Assembly (NCBI RefSeq): GCF_002572525.1
Contig: NZ_PDBS01000002.1
Span: forward strand, 1-64,000
Direction: 5' to 3'
Source: Natrinema sp. CBA1119
Lineage (GTDB): Archaea > Halobacteriota > Halobacteria > Halobacteriales > Natrialbaceae
Length of the DNA: 64,000 nt
The notes beneath the pieces were generated by a model. That model was not told the origin of the DNA and made no database searches. It saw nothing but the letters and a program-made list of their open reading frames with translations. A program made the translations under genes and the position numbers. Below, piece by piece: positions 27,871-37,516 of the stretch (position 1 is its first letter; each line of letters starts with the position of its first letter).

Positions 27871-29154
27871 ATGACTGGCAAGAGGGGCATTCCCCGTAGG
27901 GACTTCTTAAAATCAGCCGTCGCTATCGGTGGAATGGCGGCCTTTAGTGCCTGTCTTGAACGCGAAGACATAAATGTCCCGACCGGCCCAGCTGACCTAT
28001 CGTCGTTCCCTCAGCGACAGCATGCTTGGAACAATGAACTTGAGACGGACGATGCAGGGAATCCGCTTGCACCTCGGCACCGCGTTTTACTCTTCCTTGA
28101 CTACACGAAGGAGGGAGCCCCGACGGAATCGGACCGTAGTGCCATGGAAGAAGCATTACAGGGTCTCGAACATGCCTACCAGCGGAGCAACAACGGCCTG
28201 CTGGTCACGGTCAGTTACTCTCCTACCTACTTCGACCGGTTCGACCAGGAACTTCCCGAGACCGTCGACCTGCCGGACCCCGAAGCACTCGCCCCGTTTG
28301 AGGACCCCAAATTTGACACGCCGGACGCGGTCGCCCATTTGGCCAGCGACTACGCACAGGTCGTGCTCGGTGCCGAAGAAGCACTCGGTGGAAACAAAAA
28401 AACCCTGAACGACGTCGACCAGCCCTCGACGCCGCTGACTGACATCTTCGAGGTTGCCGACCGCCGGACCGGGTTCGTCGGGGCGGGACTTCCCACAAAG
28501 AATCAAGATGTAAACGGCATCCCCGATTCCAAGCCCGTCTCCGGTGACGCGCCGCTATATATGGGCTTCAAGTCTGGCTTCAAGGGGAACCAAGCGAGCG
28601 AGGACCAGGTGACGATTCAGGAAGGTCCATTTGCTGACGGGACGACGCAGCACCTTTCGAATCTCTCGCTAAACCTGAACCAGTGGTACGAGCAAGATAG
28701 TCGAGACCAGCGTGTCTCCAAGATGTTCTGTCCATTCCACGCCAAGAACGACGCCGTTGACGGCACGGGCGCGAATCTTGGGACCGATTCGGGGATGGAC
28801 GAGTGCCCAGACGCCCGAGAAGCTGCTCGGACCAAAGGCGTCGTCGGACACTCCCAGAAGATAGTGAGCGTCCGTGAGGATGACAGCCCGCTCATCATCC
28901 GCCGCGACTTCAACTCAACTGACGGCGGGGAGGCAGGCCTGCATTTCATTGCACTCCAGCAGACTATCAGTGACTTCGTCGACACGCGAGAGGCAATGAA
29001 CGGAACTGATCTTGCTAAACAGTCGGCGGTTGGCCAACACAACAACAATGGAATTCTCCAGTACATCGAGGTAAACCGCCGAGGAAACTACCTGGTCCCG
29101 CCACGCCGACACCGTGCACTTCCTATCGCCCGTCCAGCGGACAGGGGGAGCTGA
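27871..29154 (+). CDS. Tat-exported DUF7405-like protein
   Basis: 427-aa protein from ATG 27871; Tat signal GIPRRDFLKSAVAIGGMAAF followed by SAC, so probably a lipoprotein. The mature domain is large and acidic, with VLLFLDYTKEGAPTESDRSA near the N-terminus, LYMGFKSGFKGNQASEDQVT in the middle and a late MFCPFHAKNDAVDG / MDECPDAREAARTKG with Cys residues. It resembles haloarchaeal DUF7405 proteins, distantly reminiscent of Dyp-type peroxidases; I cannot see firm heme ligands. Its stop overlaps the start of the DUF7350-like gene (TGATG), so they form one operon, likely in metal or iron handling at the cell surface. Confidence 0.7.
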   Translation: MTGKRGIPRRDFLKSAVAIGGMAAFSACLEREDINVPTGPADLSSFPQRQHAWNNELETDDAGNPLAPRHRVLLFLDYTKEGAPTESDRSAMEEALQGLEHAYQRSNNGLLVTVSYSPTYFDRFDQELPETVDLPDPEALAPFEDPKFDTPDAVAHLASDYAQVVLGAEEALGGNKKTLNDVDQPSTPLTDIFEVADRRTGFVGAGLPTKNQDVNGIPDSKPVSGDAPLYMGFKSGFKGNQASEDQVTIQEGPFADGTTQHLSNLSLNLNQWYEQDSRDQRVSKMFCPFHAKNDAVDGTGANLGTDSGMDECPDAREAARTKGVVGHSQKIVSVREDDSPLIIRRDFNSTDGGEAGLHFIALQQTISDFVDTREAMNGTDLAKQSAVGQHNNNGILQYIEVNRRGNYLVPPRRHRALPIARPADRGS

Positions 29155-30222
29155 TGCGTCGTCGAAGGTTCCTCGCAACGGCTGGCGTCCTCGGTGCTGG
29201 CTCGTTCGCCGGCTGTACCGGACTATTTGAGATGGGATCGACTCCGGCCAATGAGCCACCACTTCCGGAGAATCGTCCGAACGCTGTCTATTATCCTACA
29301 CATATCGAGGGGATAGGTGTCTGGGATGGCCAAACAGGGAGACCTCACATGCGCCCTCACGTACTCCTTCCCCCACCGCTTCTGGCTTGTCACCGGGCAA
29401 GAGAAGAAGAAGGTCGAAATACAATCTGATGACTCGGTGTACATGATGCCGGTCGTTTGGAATCGGAACACGACGATCGTGCCATCCGATATGAACCCTC
29501 AAATAACAATCACACAAAATGGCGAGCAGGTTACCCAGCTCTTGCCATGGCCAATGCTCTCGCAACCGATGAGCCTCCATTTTGGCGACAATGTACAACT
29601 TCCGGGCGATGGTACATATCAGGCAAAAGTTCGCGTGGGGAGTCCCTCAACGAACCGGACGGGTGCCCTCGCAGAGGTCGATAACAAGCCAACAACGTTC
29701 TCGTTCGAATTCGAGTTCAGCCAGGAGAAGCTCAACGAGGTTATATATGAGGATATTCCCTCGGAAAAAGAGGGCACGAAAGGGGCAATTTCGCCGATGG
29801 ATGTGGAGATGGGTCCCACAAAACAGGTTCCGAAGAAGGAATCACTTCCAGGTATCATCCGCGGGGCACCGACGAGCGGTGATGCTACGTTCATCGTGAC
29901 GACTCTTGATGATGCATCCCGGTTTGGTGGCACGGATAGCGAGACATACTTGGTAGTATCGCCACGGACTCCCTACAATCGGTATATGCTTCCACTCATG
30001 TCTCTCTCGGGGAGGTTAGAAAGGGACGGCACATCCATCTTTGATGGCATCCTTCAGGCAGCGATTGATTCTGAATTAGACTACCATTATGGCGCAATCG
30101 TGTCGGACGTGCAGTCGAGTGACGAACTGACAATTACGGTTGATGCTCCGCCACAGATTGCTCGGCACGAGGGCTACGAGATGGCATTCATAGAGATGCC
30201 GGAGATGACTCTCACGGTCTAA
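29154..30222 (+). pseudogene. DUF7350-like exported protein, frameshifted
   Basis: Starts at ATG 29154 overlapping the previous stop. The first 55 codons give a Tat lipoprotein signal (MRRRRFLATAGVLGAGSFAG then C) and PNAVYYPTHIEGIGVWDGQT; the rest continues one base out of frame from about 29320 as GDLTCALTYSFPHRFWLVTG to the stop at 30222. Alignment with the intact paralogue at 31496-32557 (PNAVYYPAVIEEMDMYGKST, LMYSFPHRFWTVTGQDKNKV) shows that only a one-base change in a G run near 29327 separates the parts. It may be a recent mutation or a sequence error. The family resembles extracellular iron or copper-binding transporter accessory proteins (P19/Tp34-like). Confidence 0.75.
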
Positions 30223-30235
30223 TTGCTTTTGAGAT

Positions 30236-31350
30236 GTGAACAACCCCACCCTACCACTCGCCTGACGGCTCGCGCTTGAGGGTGGGGCTTCCTGCTTCCA
30301 AGACGCGCTTTGCAGGAACCGAATGGGTCCCCGTAGGGAGCGCAGTCTCCACAGGCGTTGATTCGGAGCGTCCCGCTCCTACCTGCTTGATACCGCGAGA
30401 AAGAATGTTCCAGTCCGCGTTTCAATCCCTGTCCGCAGTGAGGCCACAGGAGGGACAGGAGTGTTCACGGACCCACAGTGGTTTGTCGGTCGAAACGCCA
30501 CAGGCCGCACACTCTTTGGTCGTTCCAGCCGGGTCAACAGCGACAAAGTGCGTCCCTTCGCGTTTACACTTGTACTCGAGCATCCGAAGGAGCGTTCCCC
30601 ACGCCGCTCCGGCACGGTTCCGTGAGTTTCCGTCAAGTTCGACCAGCCCTTTCGCGTCGAGATCTTCGACTGCGACAAGGTCGTCCTCTCGAGTGTAGTA
30701 GTTCGAGAGTTTGTGGAAGAAGTCTCGCCGCTTTCGCTTCAGGTCGGCGTGATACTCGGCCACGCGACGGCGCTGTTTCTCGTAGTTGTTCGAGCCGTGC
30801 TCTTTGCGCGAGAGTTTTCGTTGCTCACGCTCGAGGCGATCGCGTTCGTCCGAGAGGTCGACCGACCCGATTGCGTGGCCGTCGATATCGTGTGACTACT
30901 TTAGGATACCCACGTCGATGCCGACGACGTCCTTCGGGTTCTCGGGTTTCTCTGGCGGGTCGTCGGGCGTTTCGACACCGAGAACAGCGACCCACTCGAC
31001 CGTTGGTTCCTTTTTCACCGTTACCTGTTTGATCGTGGCGTCGTCGGGTAGCTCTCGGTGGAAGTGAACGGGTATTTCTCCGATCTTTGAAAGCCGTAGG
31101 ACGGTCTGACCACTCGTGTTCTTGAGCTCGAAGCCAGACTGTCGGTACGTGAACGATCGGTACTCGTCTGGCGCTTTCCACTTGAGCAGGCCAACCGCAC
31201 GACCATTATCCTTTGCGTCTTTGAGTCATGAGAGGTTGTTGTACAACCGTTCGACGACGTTCTGTAGCGTTCGGGAATACAGGTCGGTGAGCTCGCTCCA
31301 TATTCCCTCCCTGCTCGCGTCTTCGGCGCTCGCTGAGGAAGGGGTCTTAG
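30236..31350 (-). pseudogene. tnpB: TnpB (IS200/IS605, IS1341-type) relic
   Basis: Minus-strand OrfB with three in-frame stops (31226-31228, 30896-30898, 30422-30424) and a missing N-terminus. RuvC residues are visible: first Asp in VVGIDVGILK, Glu in DLVAVEDLDAKGL, and the final Asp after the zinc ribbon CAACG...CPSCGLTADRD. The end downstream is the usual haloarchaeal right end with CCCTCAAGCGCGAGC and GGGTGGGG, where the guide RNA of TnpB would lie. No tnpA is present. It sits between two DUF7350-like paralogues, directly after the first gene's stop codon. Confidence 0.88.
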
Positions 31351-31495
31351 CGCCTCAATTCAGGAAAATAAATTACCGTGGCTGAGTTGTATTGGGCCTC
31401 GGAGCCAACGTTCACGGGAACACTGCGTATTCGGATGTGAGTGATTCTATACGAGAACCAGAAGGGGTATTCATGCCGCAACGATAGTAGTAAAC

Positions 31496-32557
31496 ATGGA
31501 GCGACGGGATATGATTCGGTCGGGGATCGGTTTAGTCGGTGGTACTTTGCTTAGTGGCTGTTTACGATCACTCGGTTTCGAGAAGGAGTCCGCGTGGCGG
31601 GACCCACCGCTCGTATCAGACCGCCCGAATGCAGTCTATTATCCGGCGGTCATCGAAGAGATGGATATGTACGGAAAATCTACGGCCGACGGTCTTACAG
31701 TTGCTTTGATGTACTCTTTCCCACATCGATTCTGGACGGTAACTGGACAGGACAAGAACAAGGTCGTCGTGGGTGAGGATGATTCCCTTCATCTGATGGT
31801 CTCTGTCTGGGATACAGAGACCAAAACGGTTCTACCGATGAATATCGCACTCGAGATTAGTAACGATGACGGGATGGTGACGCAGCTTTCGCCTTGGCCG
31901 ATGCACTCACCGTCGATGGGATTCCACTACGGGGATAACGTTAGTCTCCCCGGTGAAGATACGTATACTGCCACCCTTCGTGTTGGCCCTCTGCAGACTC
32001 GTCGAACGGGTGCATTTGAGGGACAATTCAGTGATGTTACGACGGCTACGATTGATTTCCAATTCGATACTAGCAATACTTATGATAATATAGAGATACG
32101 AGAAGTAGATGGGAAGGCTGGCGAACGGGGGAGTGTCGAACTAGCAATGGAAAATATGCCGGCTGGAAGAGCGCCACCAAAGTTGGAATTACCAGGAAAA
32201 ATGGTTGGTGAAACAATGTCCGGTGATGCGGCGTTCAGCACGACTCGTCTCGATGACGCATCCCGATTTGGAGAGGGTACCTACCTCGCTATCTCACCAC
32301 GGACACCGTATAACCGCATCATTTTGCCGTTGATGTCGCTGTCAGCTACGGTGACACGAGATGGAACAACCGTGTTCGACGACATCCTTCAGGAAACCCT
32401 CGACCCGGAACTTGGGCATCACTATGGTGCGAACATAGAAAATCTGAAGCCAGGAGACACGATGAAAATCATGGTCGATGCGCCGCCACAGACCGCGCGT
32501 CACGATGGCTATGAAACAGCGTTTTTCGAGATGCCATCGATGGAGGCCACTATATAA
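31496..32557 (+). CDS. DUF7350-like exported lipoprotein
   Basis: 353-aa protein. N-terminus MERRDMIRSGIGLVGGTLLS then GC is a Tat signal with lipobox. The mature part has two similar beta-rich domains: PNAVYYPAVIEEMDMYGKST with MYSFPHRFWTVTGQ (Met, Tyr, His rich, as in P19/Tp34-type metal sites), and a C-terminal one with RTPYNRIILPLMSLSATVTR and DAPPQTARHDGYETAFFEMP. Met/His clusters suggest binding of iron or copper ions. It is paralogous to the frameshifted gene at 29154-30222 and remains open. Function in metal uptake is inferred from family resemblance. Confidence 0.75.
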   Translation: MERRDMIRSGIGLVGGTLLSGCLRSLGFEKESAWRDPPLVSDRPNAVYYPAVIEEMDMYGKSTADGLTVALMYSFPHRFWTVTGQDKNKVVVGEDDSLHLMVSVWDTETKTVLPMNIALEISNDDGMVTQLSPWPMHSPSMGFHYGDNVSLPGEDTYTATLRVGPLQTRRTGAFEGQFSDVTTATIDFQFDTSNTYDNIEIREVDGKAGERGSVELAMENMPAGRAPPKLELPGKMVGETMSGDAAFSTTRLDDASRFGEGTYLAISPRTPYNRIILPLMSLSATVTRDGTTVFDDILQETLDPELGHHYGANIENLKPGDTMKIMVDAPPQTARHDGYETAFFEMPSMEATI

Positions 32558-33161
32558 TCAGTTGTCCGTCAGCCATCGGTTCCGCTCTCAAGACAGAATA
32601 GTTGACGCCCTGTACATTGGAGATACAGCTTTACGGAATTGTATATGATAATTTGTATAACGGAGAGGACAATCACGTCACAACTGTCAGTCACCCTCCT
32701 AGAACTATGACCAAGCCCACCGATTCGTCTCATAGATGCAGAACTGGGGAATCTGAGGGATAAACCCACTATTATCATCTTACAGGTCAGACACCTATGG
32801 TAGAATATTTATGATGCTTTTCGGGCATAAACGAACACGGTTGACATCAAACTATCCCATTCGGGTTGGCCAACCTGCTATGAATGCCGCTTTCCAGCCT
32901 GAAATCATCGTAAAACCTTCGTACTCGATGGGACGGATCTTCGTCAGGTGGATGAACCACAGCCTCACGATGATAGTGGGCATCCTAACCTTTACCACTC
33001 AGGTATCAGCGCCTGTAAAAATAGACTATACCGTATCGGCCGGTCTTCTCATTGGCTAGTTCTATTAGTATATCCGCATCGACTGCACCGCCGACGCCGT
33101 GATCCTCCTCTGAGTCGGGCAACATCGAACGGTCTTTACATGGCGAATCACGAGTTCGACT
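32558..33161. other. Gap without a supported gene
   Basis: About 600 bases. An 82-codon frame at 32811 ends in a hydrophobic stretch (MIVGILTFTTQVSAPVKIDY) and could be a degraded membrane gene, but nothing confirms it. Confidence 0.4.
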
Positions 33162-33917
33162 ATGGACGAGGATGCCGTCAACGTCACTGGGGACGGAATT
33201 GCGAACAACGAGGAGACGCTCCAGTGGCGACGGGACGCCAGCACCTCATGGACCGTTCGACTCCTGTGGATATTCGGCGTCGGTACCTTCTTCGCCGCGA
33301 TTAGCACCGTCGTTTGTTGGCGACTGTATAGGATGGCCGGCGAAGCTGCTGGCGGAGCCGGCCGGGCCATCGTCATCGGTCTCATTATTGCGCTTGCAGC
33401 GACTATCCTCGCCCTATCTGCCTCCAGTCATACCGGACGGCACCTCAAGCGGATTACTCGGCGGCTTCCCGTCGATGCACCCGCTGAAACAAGTCTGGAC
33501 CGGGCAATGGACGCTGCCGTCGGTGTAGTCGTGATGGGGATGATTATTGGTGTGCTGATGGGCATCGGTCGATATGTCTCGCAGAACGAACTACTGGCCG
33601 TCGGTGCCGGCCCCTTTACCGGGCTGGCCGCGCTGTTGCTCCCGTTCGCGCTCGTCGCGCTCGTCCTGACTTCGTTCCTACAGTCCGTCGGTGCACTCGC
33701 CCTCGAAGAACAGTCGATTTACCTATATGAACCGAAACAGGTGATTGATCTCGAGGCAATCGAAGCCGTTTCGATCCGACTGCTCAGGGGAGTCGCTGTA
33801 GTGAAACTCAGCTATGCCCAGCCGGACGGTCAGTACATCCAGGGACCACGGCGGATTGTTGTTCCGCCGGAGGTCGCCCAGGAACTCCAGTCACTTATCG
33901 AACACCGCACAGTATAA
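33162..33917 (+). CDS. Four-helix membrane protein with PH-like tail
   Basis: 251-aa protein. After an acidic N-terminus it has about four transmembrane helices (VRLLWIFGVGTFFAAISTVV, AIVIGLIIALAATILALSAS, VVVMGMIIGVLMGIGRYV, LAALLLPFALVALVLTSFLQ). A soluble C-terminal domain of about 65 residues follows (SIYLYEPKQVIDLEAIEAVS to VAQELQSLI), similar in pattern to bacterial PH-like membrane domains. No named family. It follows the metal-protein cluster on the same strand, and precedes the interrupted membrane gene. Confidence 0.65.
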   Translation: MDEDAVNVTGDGIANNEETLQWRRDASTSWTVRLLWIFGVGTFFAAISTVVCWRLYRMAGEAAGGAGRAIVIGLIIALAATILALSASSHTGRHLKRITRRLPVDAPAETSLDRAMDAAVGVVVMGMIIGVLMGIGRYVSQNELLAVGAGPFTGLAALLLPFALVALVLTSFLQSVGALALEEQSIYLYEPKQVIDLEAIEAVSIRLLRGVAVVKLSYAQPDGQYIQGPRRIVVPPEVAQELQSLIEHRTV

Positions 33918-33988
33918 GCAGAAGCTCATTTGAAAGTGTTGAGCCAATAGATGTCAAGGGACATCGAATCTTCTCTAAACTATAAGTT

Positions 33989-34177
33989 TCAATCAATCTC
34001 GTTTTGAAGTTTGTAGATAAAGATTATAACTGCGGAGATGACCGATAACTCTACAAGACCAAGTATCCAAGCCAAAGTTTGTCTCATATAGAATGCATAT
34101 ATTAAGCTCACAAATAGGATGGCGACGATAGTTACCCATTTAGTCGAAATTCTCTCGGAGAGATACCCGATTGACAT
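33989..34177 (-). CDS. Two-helix membrane micro-protein
   Basis: 62-aa protein with two predicted helices (WVTIVAILFVSLIYAFYM and LELSVISAVIIFIYKLQ region). AT-rich, alone on its strand. Composition resembles the micro-protein at 22275-22478 but without clear homology. Role unknown. Confidence 0.4.
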   Translation of the reverse strand: MSIGYLSERISTKWVTIVAILFVSLIYAFYMRQTLAWILGLVELSVISAVIIFIYKLQNEID

Positions 34178-35274
34178 GAGTGGATCTTCACACGGTCTGG
34201 ATAAAGGCTCTTGGATAGAGATCCCACAAAGTGTTTAGAATCAATTCCATCGTCATACTACCTTTTCAACCGTAGATAGATCAAATCATGGCCACCATAT
34301 TTTGGTGAAAAATAGTTAGCGCTTCGTGACATGTATATAAACCTTTGCGCCTGCATAGAAACGACACGTAAATGGGCCACCAGTATAAACTCTCATCCAA
34401 TGAGTAACCGTTCGGCTCTTGCTCGCCGGACCAGTATTGCCCTAATCCTCACGTTCACGGTCCTCACAACTAGCGTCGGTGTCGTTGCTGCGAGCATGAC
34501 AGCTTCAGGCCTCTCCGCAGGTGACACTGACGTCACCGCCCAACGTGGCTATATCTCGCGACTGGCGGCGGTACCGTCGGCGCCTCGGCATTGTTGACAA
34601 TGCTTGTCACTGACCGTGAGATGATCGGTACATATCATAATCGTGCAATCAGAGCGTCCACAGACCGATTACTGACTGCAGGATCACTCTTACTTGGAGT
34701 AATTGGTATTCTTGGACCTGTGCTTATTTTCGTCGCTGGCGTCGTCGGGCCGAACATCGGACTAGTCAGCGCAACTGTCTTAGTGACGTTCGTTGGTGGG
34801 CGTACTCTGCTAACGATTATCGCATACACTGTCGGGAACCCATGGCCAGCACTTAACCCATGGCGACAAATTGCGAAAGCACTCCCAACCGGCTACAAAT
34901 CCTATCCCACGTTGTTCGGTTCTTGGCCTGCTGTGGTGGCATTATTGACGTTTGTCGGTCTTGAGGTTATTGCTCCTTTGACCTCATCGCCGACTATATT
35001 GTTGCTTGTACTTGGCTTCTACTCGCTATTTACACTCTCAGGTGCGGTCGTGTTTTCGCCGGAAACGTGGTTCCGGCGTGGTAATCCTCTCTCATTATGG
35101 TTTCGGTGCTATGGGGCTGTTGCGCCGATCCAACGGACCGAGAATGGGTTCGAACTGCGGTACCCTGGATCGCGGCTGAGCGATGCTGACCTCGTCACCG
35201 ACACCTCTCTTGTAGCGTTTGTACTCGCGCTAGTATGGGAACTAACCTACAGCGGATTCATAGTCACTCCACTA

Positions 35275-36329
35275 TAGTAGACGTTAGAAATGATTGCTCA
35301 CTTTGGGGATGGAAAGTTGATCAAGAGCGGTGTCGATCGCTGTTGTTAGCTCAGCAAGCGAGTCGAAAAATCGGTTGCTAAGTGCTGATTGTAGCTGTCT
35401 CCAGCACTCCTCAACAGGATTTAGCTCTGGCGGGTACGCTGGCAACGTCACGAAGGCGAGGTCGTCACGGGCCGCCAGGTCCGTGACGGCCGACGCCTGA
35501 AAATACGGCGCTCCATCCAGCACGATGAGTAGATCATCTTCGAATTCGTTTCATGATGCGAGAATTGAATGTTTGGCGTGTTCGGCGGTTACGTACTCTT
35601 CGAATCGAGCGAAAAAGCGATCACCATCTTCGGTGATCGCGCCCAACAGACACGTCCAGTCGCGTTGCCCGGATAATTCGACAGACGGCCGCGTGCCGCG
35701 GGGGAACCACGCGGCACGCGGCTCGACTTGCACAGATTTCTTGGTTTGATCAAGACAGACTACTGTGGCGTCCAGCTCCCGCCGCTTTTTTTGAACTCTT
35801 CGCGGAACGTTTCTTGCTCGTCGGCATCGGATTCGGCGGCTGTCCGGCGTGGTTTTTGATAGCTCAATCCCGCTTCTTTGAGCAACCGCCGGCAACTCGG
35901 GATTGAGTACTCGACGTCGTAGGTTTCGTCGAGATACTGCTGGACGAGCGCCGGCGTCCACGCAGGCGCGTCGAACCCAACTTCTTCGGGAGATTCGTGA
36001 ACGGTTTGGTCAAACTCTTCTTGCTGTGTTTCTGAAAGCTTTCGTTTCCTCCCAGACCGATGAGCATCAGAGACGGCTTGCTCAAGCGGTTCGTCCGTAT
36101 CGAGTCGCATGAGCCAGCTGTAGATCGTTCTTCGACCAGTGTCGTGCCACTCTGCAAGTTCAGTCTGCGTCACGCCGTTCTTGTACGCAATCGCCGCTAG
36201 CAACCGTTGTGTCGGCTTGTTTCCCTCAACCTTGTCAAGGGCGTCTTGGAGTTCTTCGACGGAGATCTCGGCGAGATGGCCCATTGGATGCAATAACGAT
36301 ATGCGGGCGGAAAATTCTAACGGTTACTA
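35275..36329 (-). mobile_element. IS630-family element inserted in a membrane-protein gene
   Basis: Ends are inverted: TAGTAGACGTTAGAA at 35275 against the complement of TAGTAACCGTTAGAA closing at 36329. TA duplicates at 35273-35274 and 36330-36331. 1055 bp, one transposase on the minus strand. Confidence 0.9.
35284..36284 (-). pseudogene. IS630-family transposase in two frames with one stop
   Basis: ORF A from ATG 36284 encodes the HTH domains (LLAAIAYKNGVTQTELAEWH, RRTIYSWLMRL) and runs into a stop after EEFKKSGGS. At 35784-35790 an A7 run (minus strand TTC AAA AAA AGC) would, by -1 slippage, lead into ORF B: KKRRELDATVVCLDQTKKSV (first Asp), then IVLDGAPYFQ (second Asp) and LNPVEECWRQLQ (Glu). 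This is programmed frameshifting as in other IS630 members. ORF B carries one TGA (35551-35553, HSILAS-stop-NEFEDDLL), so this copy is probably inactive. Confidence 0.85.
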
Positions 36330-36958
36330 TAGGTGTCCAGACCATTGAATTCCTCGTCGGGCTTGGTGTACCTCCCTTACTTGTCTATCTGGCGTTTCTC
36401 GTCGGTGGCTTCGGCCTGTTCTGGAAGGTATACTGGACCGCAATCGACCGGACCCGCGAGCGGGCCGAGACCTATCTCTCCCGTCGATACCTCGGGCTTC
36501 GGTTCGCCACGCCATTGCTGGCCATCGCGGCCGGCTATCACCTCGCGCACTACGTCGGGTTCGGAGTTTCGCTATGGCCGTCGCTGCTTGACGCCTTGGC
36601 GATGCCATTGGACCCGCCGCCGAACCCGACCCGATATGCGTTGCCAGGCTGGTTCAACTATATCGAGATCGCTGGCATTCTGCTCGGCCACGTCCTCGCA
36701 GTGTGGATCGCACACACTATCTCCTTCGAACTGTTTCCTGGAAAGCTCCAGGCGATCAGGAGTCAGTATCCGCTCATCGTCGTCATGATCTTTTTCACGA
36801 TGGTGAGCCTCTATCTCGTCTCACAAGGAACAATGAATCCGCCGTACATCCCGAACTGACTGGTCCAAGGTTAAAGTGGGATGGCCACGAGACGAATACG
36901 ATACGTGAGGTTTTCGAAACGGCAAGCATTTCATCACGCCATTACAACAGTCGAACGA

Positions 36959-37240
36959 ATGGCGACCGATCACGTGATCGAACGGGAGTACAAGGTGCCG
37001 ACGGACGAAGGCGAGACCTGTCCCTACTGTGAGCGGCCGTTCCGGTCCAAGCGCTCTATGACGTTTCACATCGGCATTGATCATACTGAGGAGTGTTCTG
37101 ATGTCGAACGTGAGGCATTTGATGAGGAGCGCGACGACGAGGAGTACGAACTCTTCACATTTCACTTCAAGGCAGCCATCTCCGTGTTCCTCGTCTACTT
37201 CCTGTTCACGTTTATTTATGCGCTTGTCTGGTCAGGATAG
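36959..37240 (+). CDS. C2H2 zinc-finger protein with C-terminal membrane anchor
   Basis: 93-aa protein from ATG 36959 (MATDHVIEREYKVPTDEGET). One zinc finger, CPYCERPFRSKRSMTFHIGI then DH, followed by an acidic helix and one transmembrane helix (AAISVFLVYFLFTFIYALVW). Haloarchaeal zinc-finger/TM proteins of this kind accompany respiratory and membrane gene clusters. It lies after the interrupted membrane gene and before an arylsulfotransferase-like gene. Role unknown; the zinc finger is probably cytoplasmic. Confidence 0.72.
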   Translation: MATDHVIEREYKVPTDEGETCPYCERPFRSKRSMTFHIGIDHTEECSDVEREAFDEERDDEEYELFTFHFKAAISVFLVYFLFTFIYALVWSG

Positions 37241-37516
37241 GAAGTACAACTTTCGCCTCAAACAACCTTCACGTGCCAGAGATCAACCGCCCATGACGAA
37301 TTCTATTGCGAACTTCTTGAGCATGAACGTATTAGGTCAGTCTTGATACCGTTGTTGGTAGGTGGCGGATTCGCCATAGGGTGTCCCTTTGAGATCTATA
37401 TTCTAGTAAGTGGATCCACAGCGCGAAGGAATGCAAAAAGATACTAGTATCTCCATTCGAAAACAAAGAGCAATGGAACCTCAGCCAGCGCTCCTATTCT
37501 TGTGGAGGACTGAACC

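Larger units (their letters stand above)
34400..36859 (+). pseudogene. Multi-spanning membrane protein gene (fenitrothion-hydrolase-like family) cut by IS630
   Basis: Two halves of one gene: 34400-35274 and 36332-36859. Removing the IS and one TA copy rejoins the frame exactly (FIVTPL then GVQTIEFLVGLG). The left half also needs a frameshift near 34545: MSNRSALARRTSIALILTFT is a signal-like start, and WLYLATGGGTVGASALLTML leads in from the shifted frame. The membrane protein has perhaps eight helices, motifs NPWPALNPWRQIAKAL and ETWFRRGNPLSLWFR, and ends SLYLVSQGTMNPPYIPN. It resembles a haloarchaeal family annotated as fenitrothion hydrolase by tradition; real function unknown, probably transport or redox. 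Confidence 0.8.
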
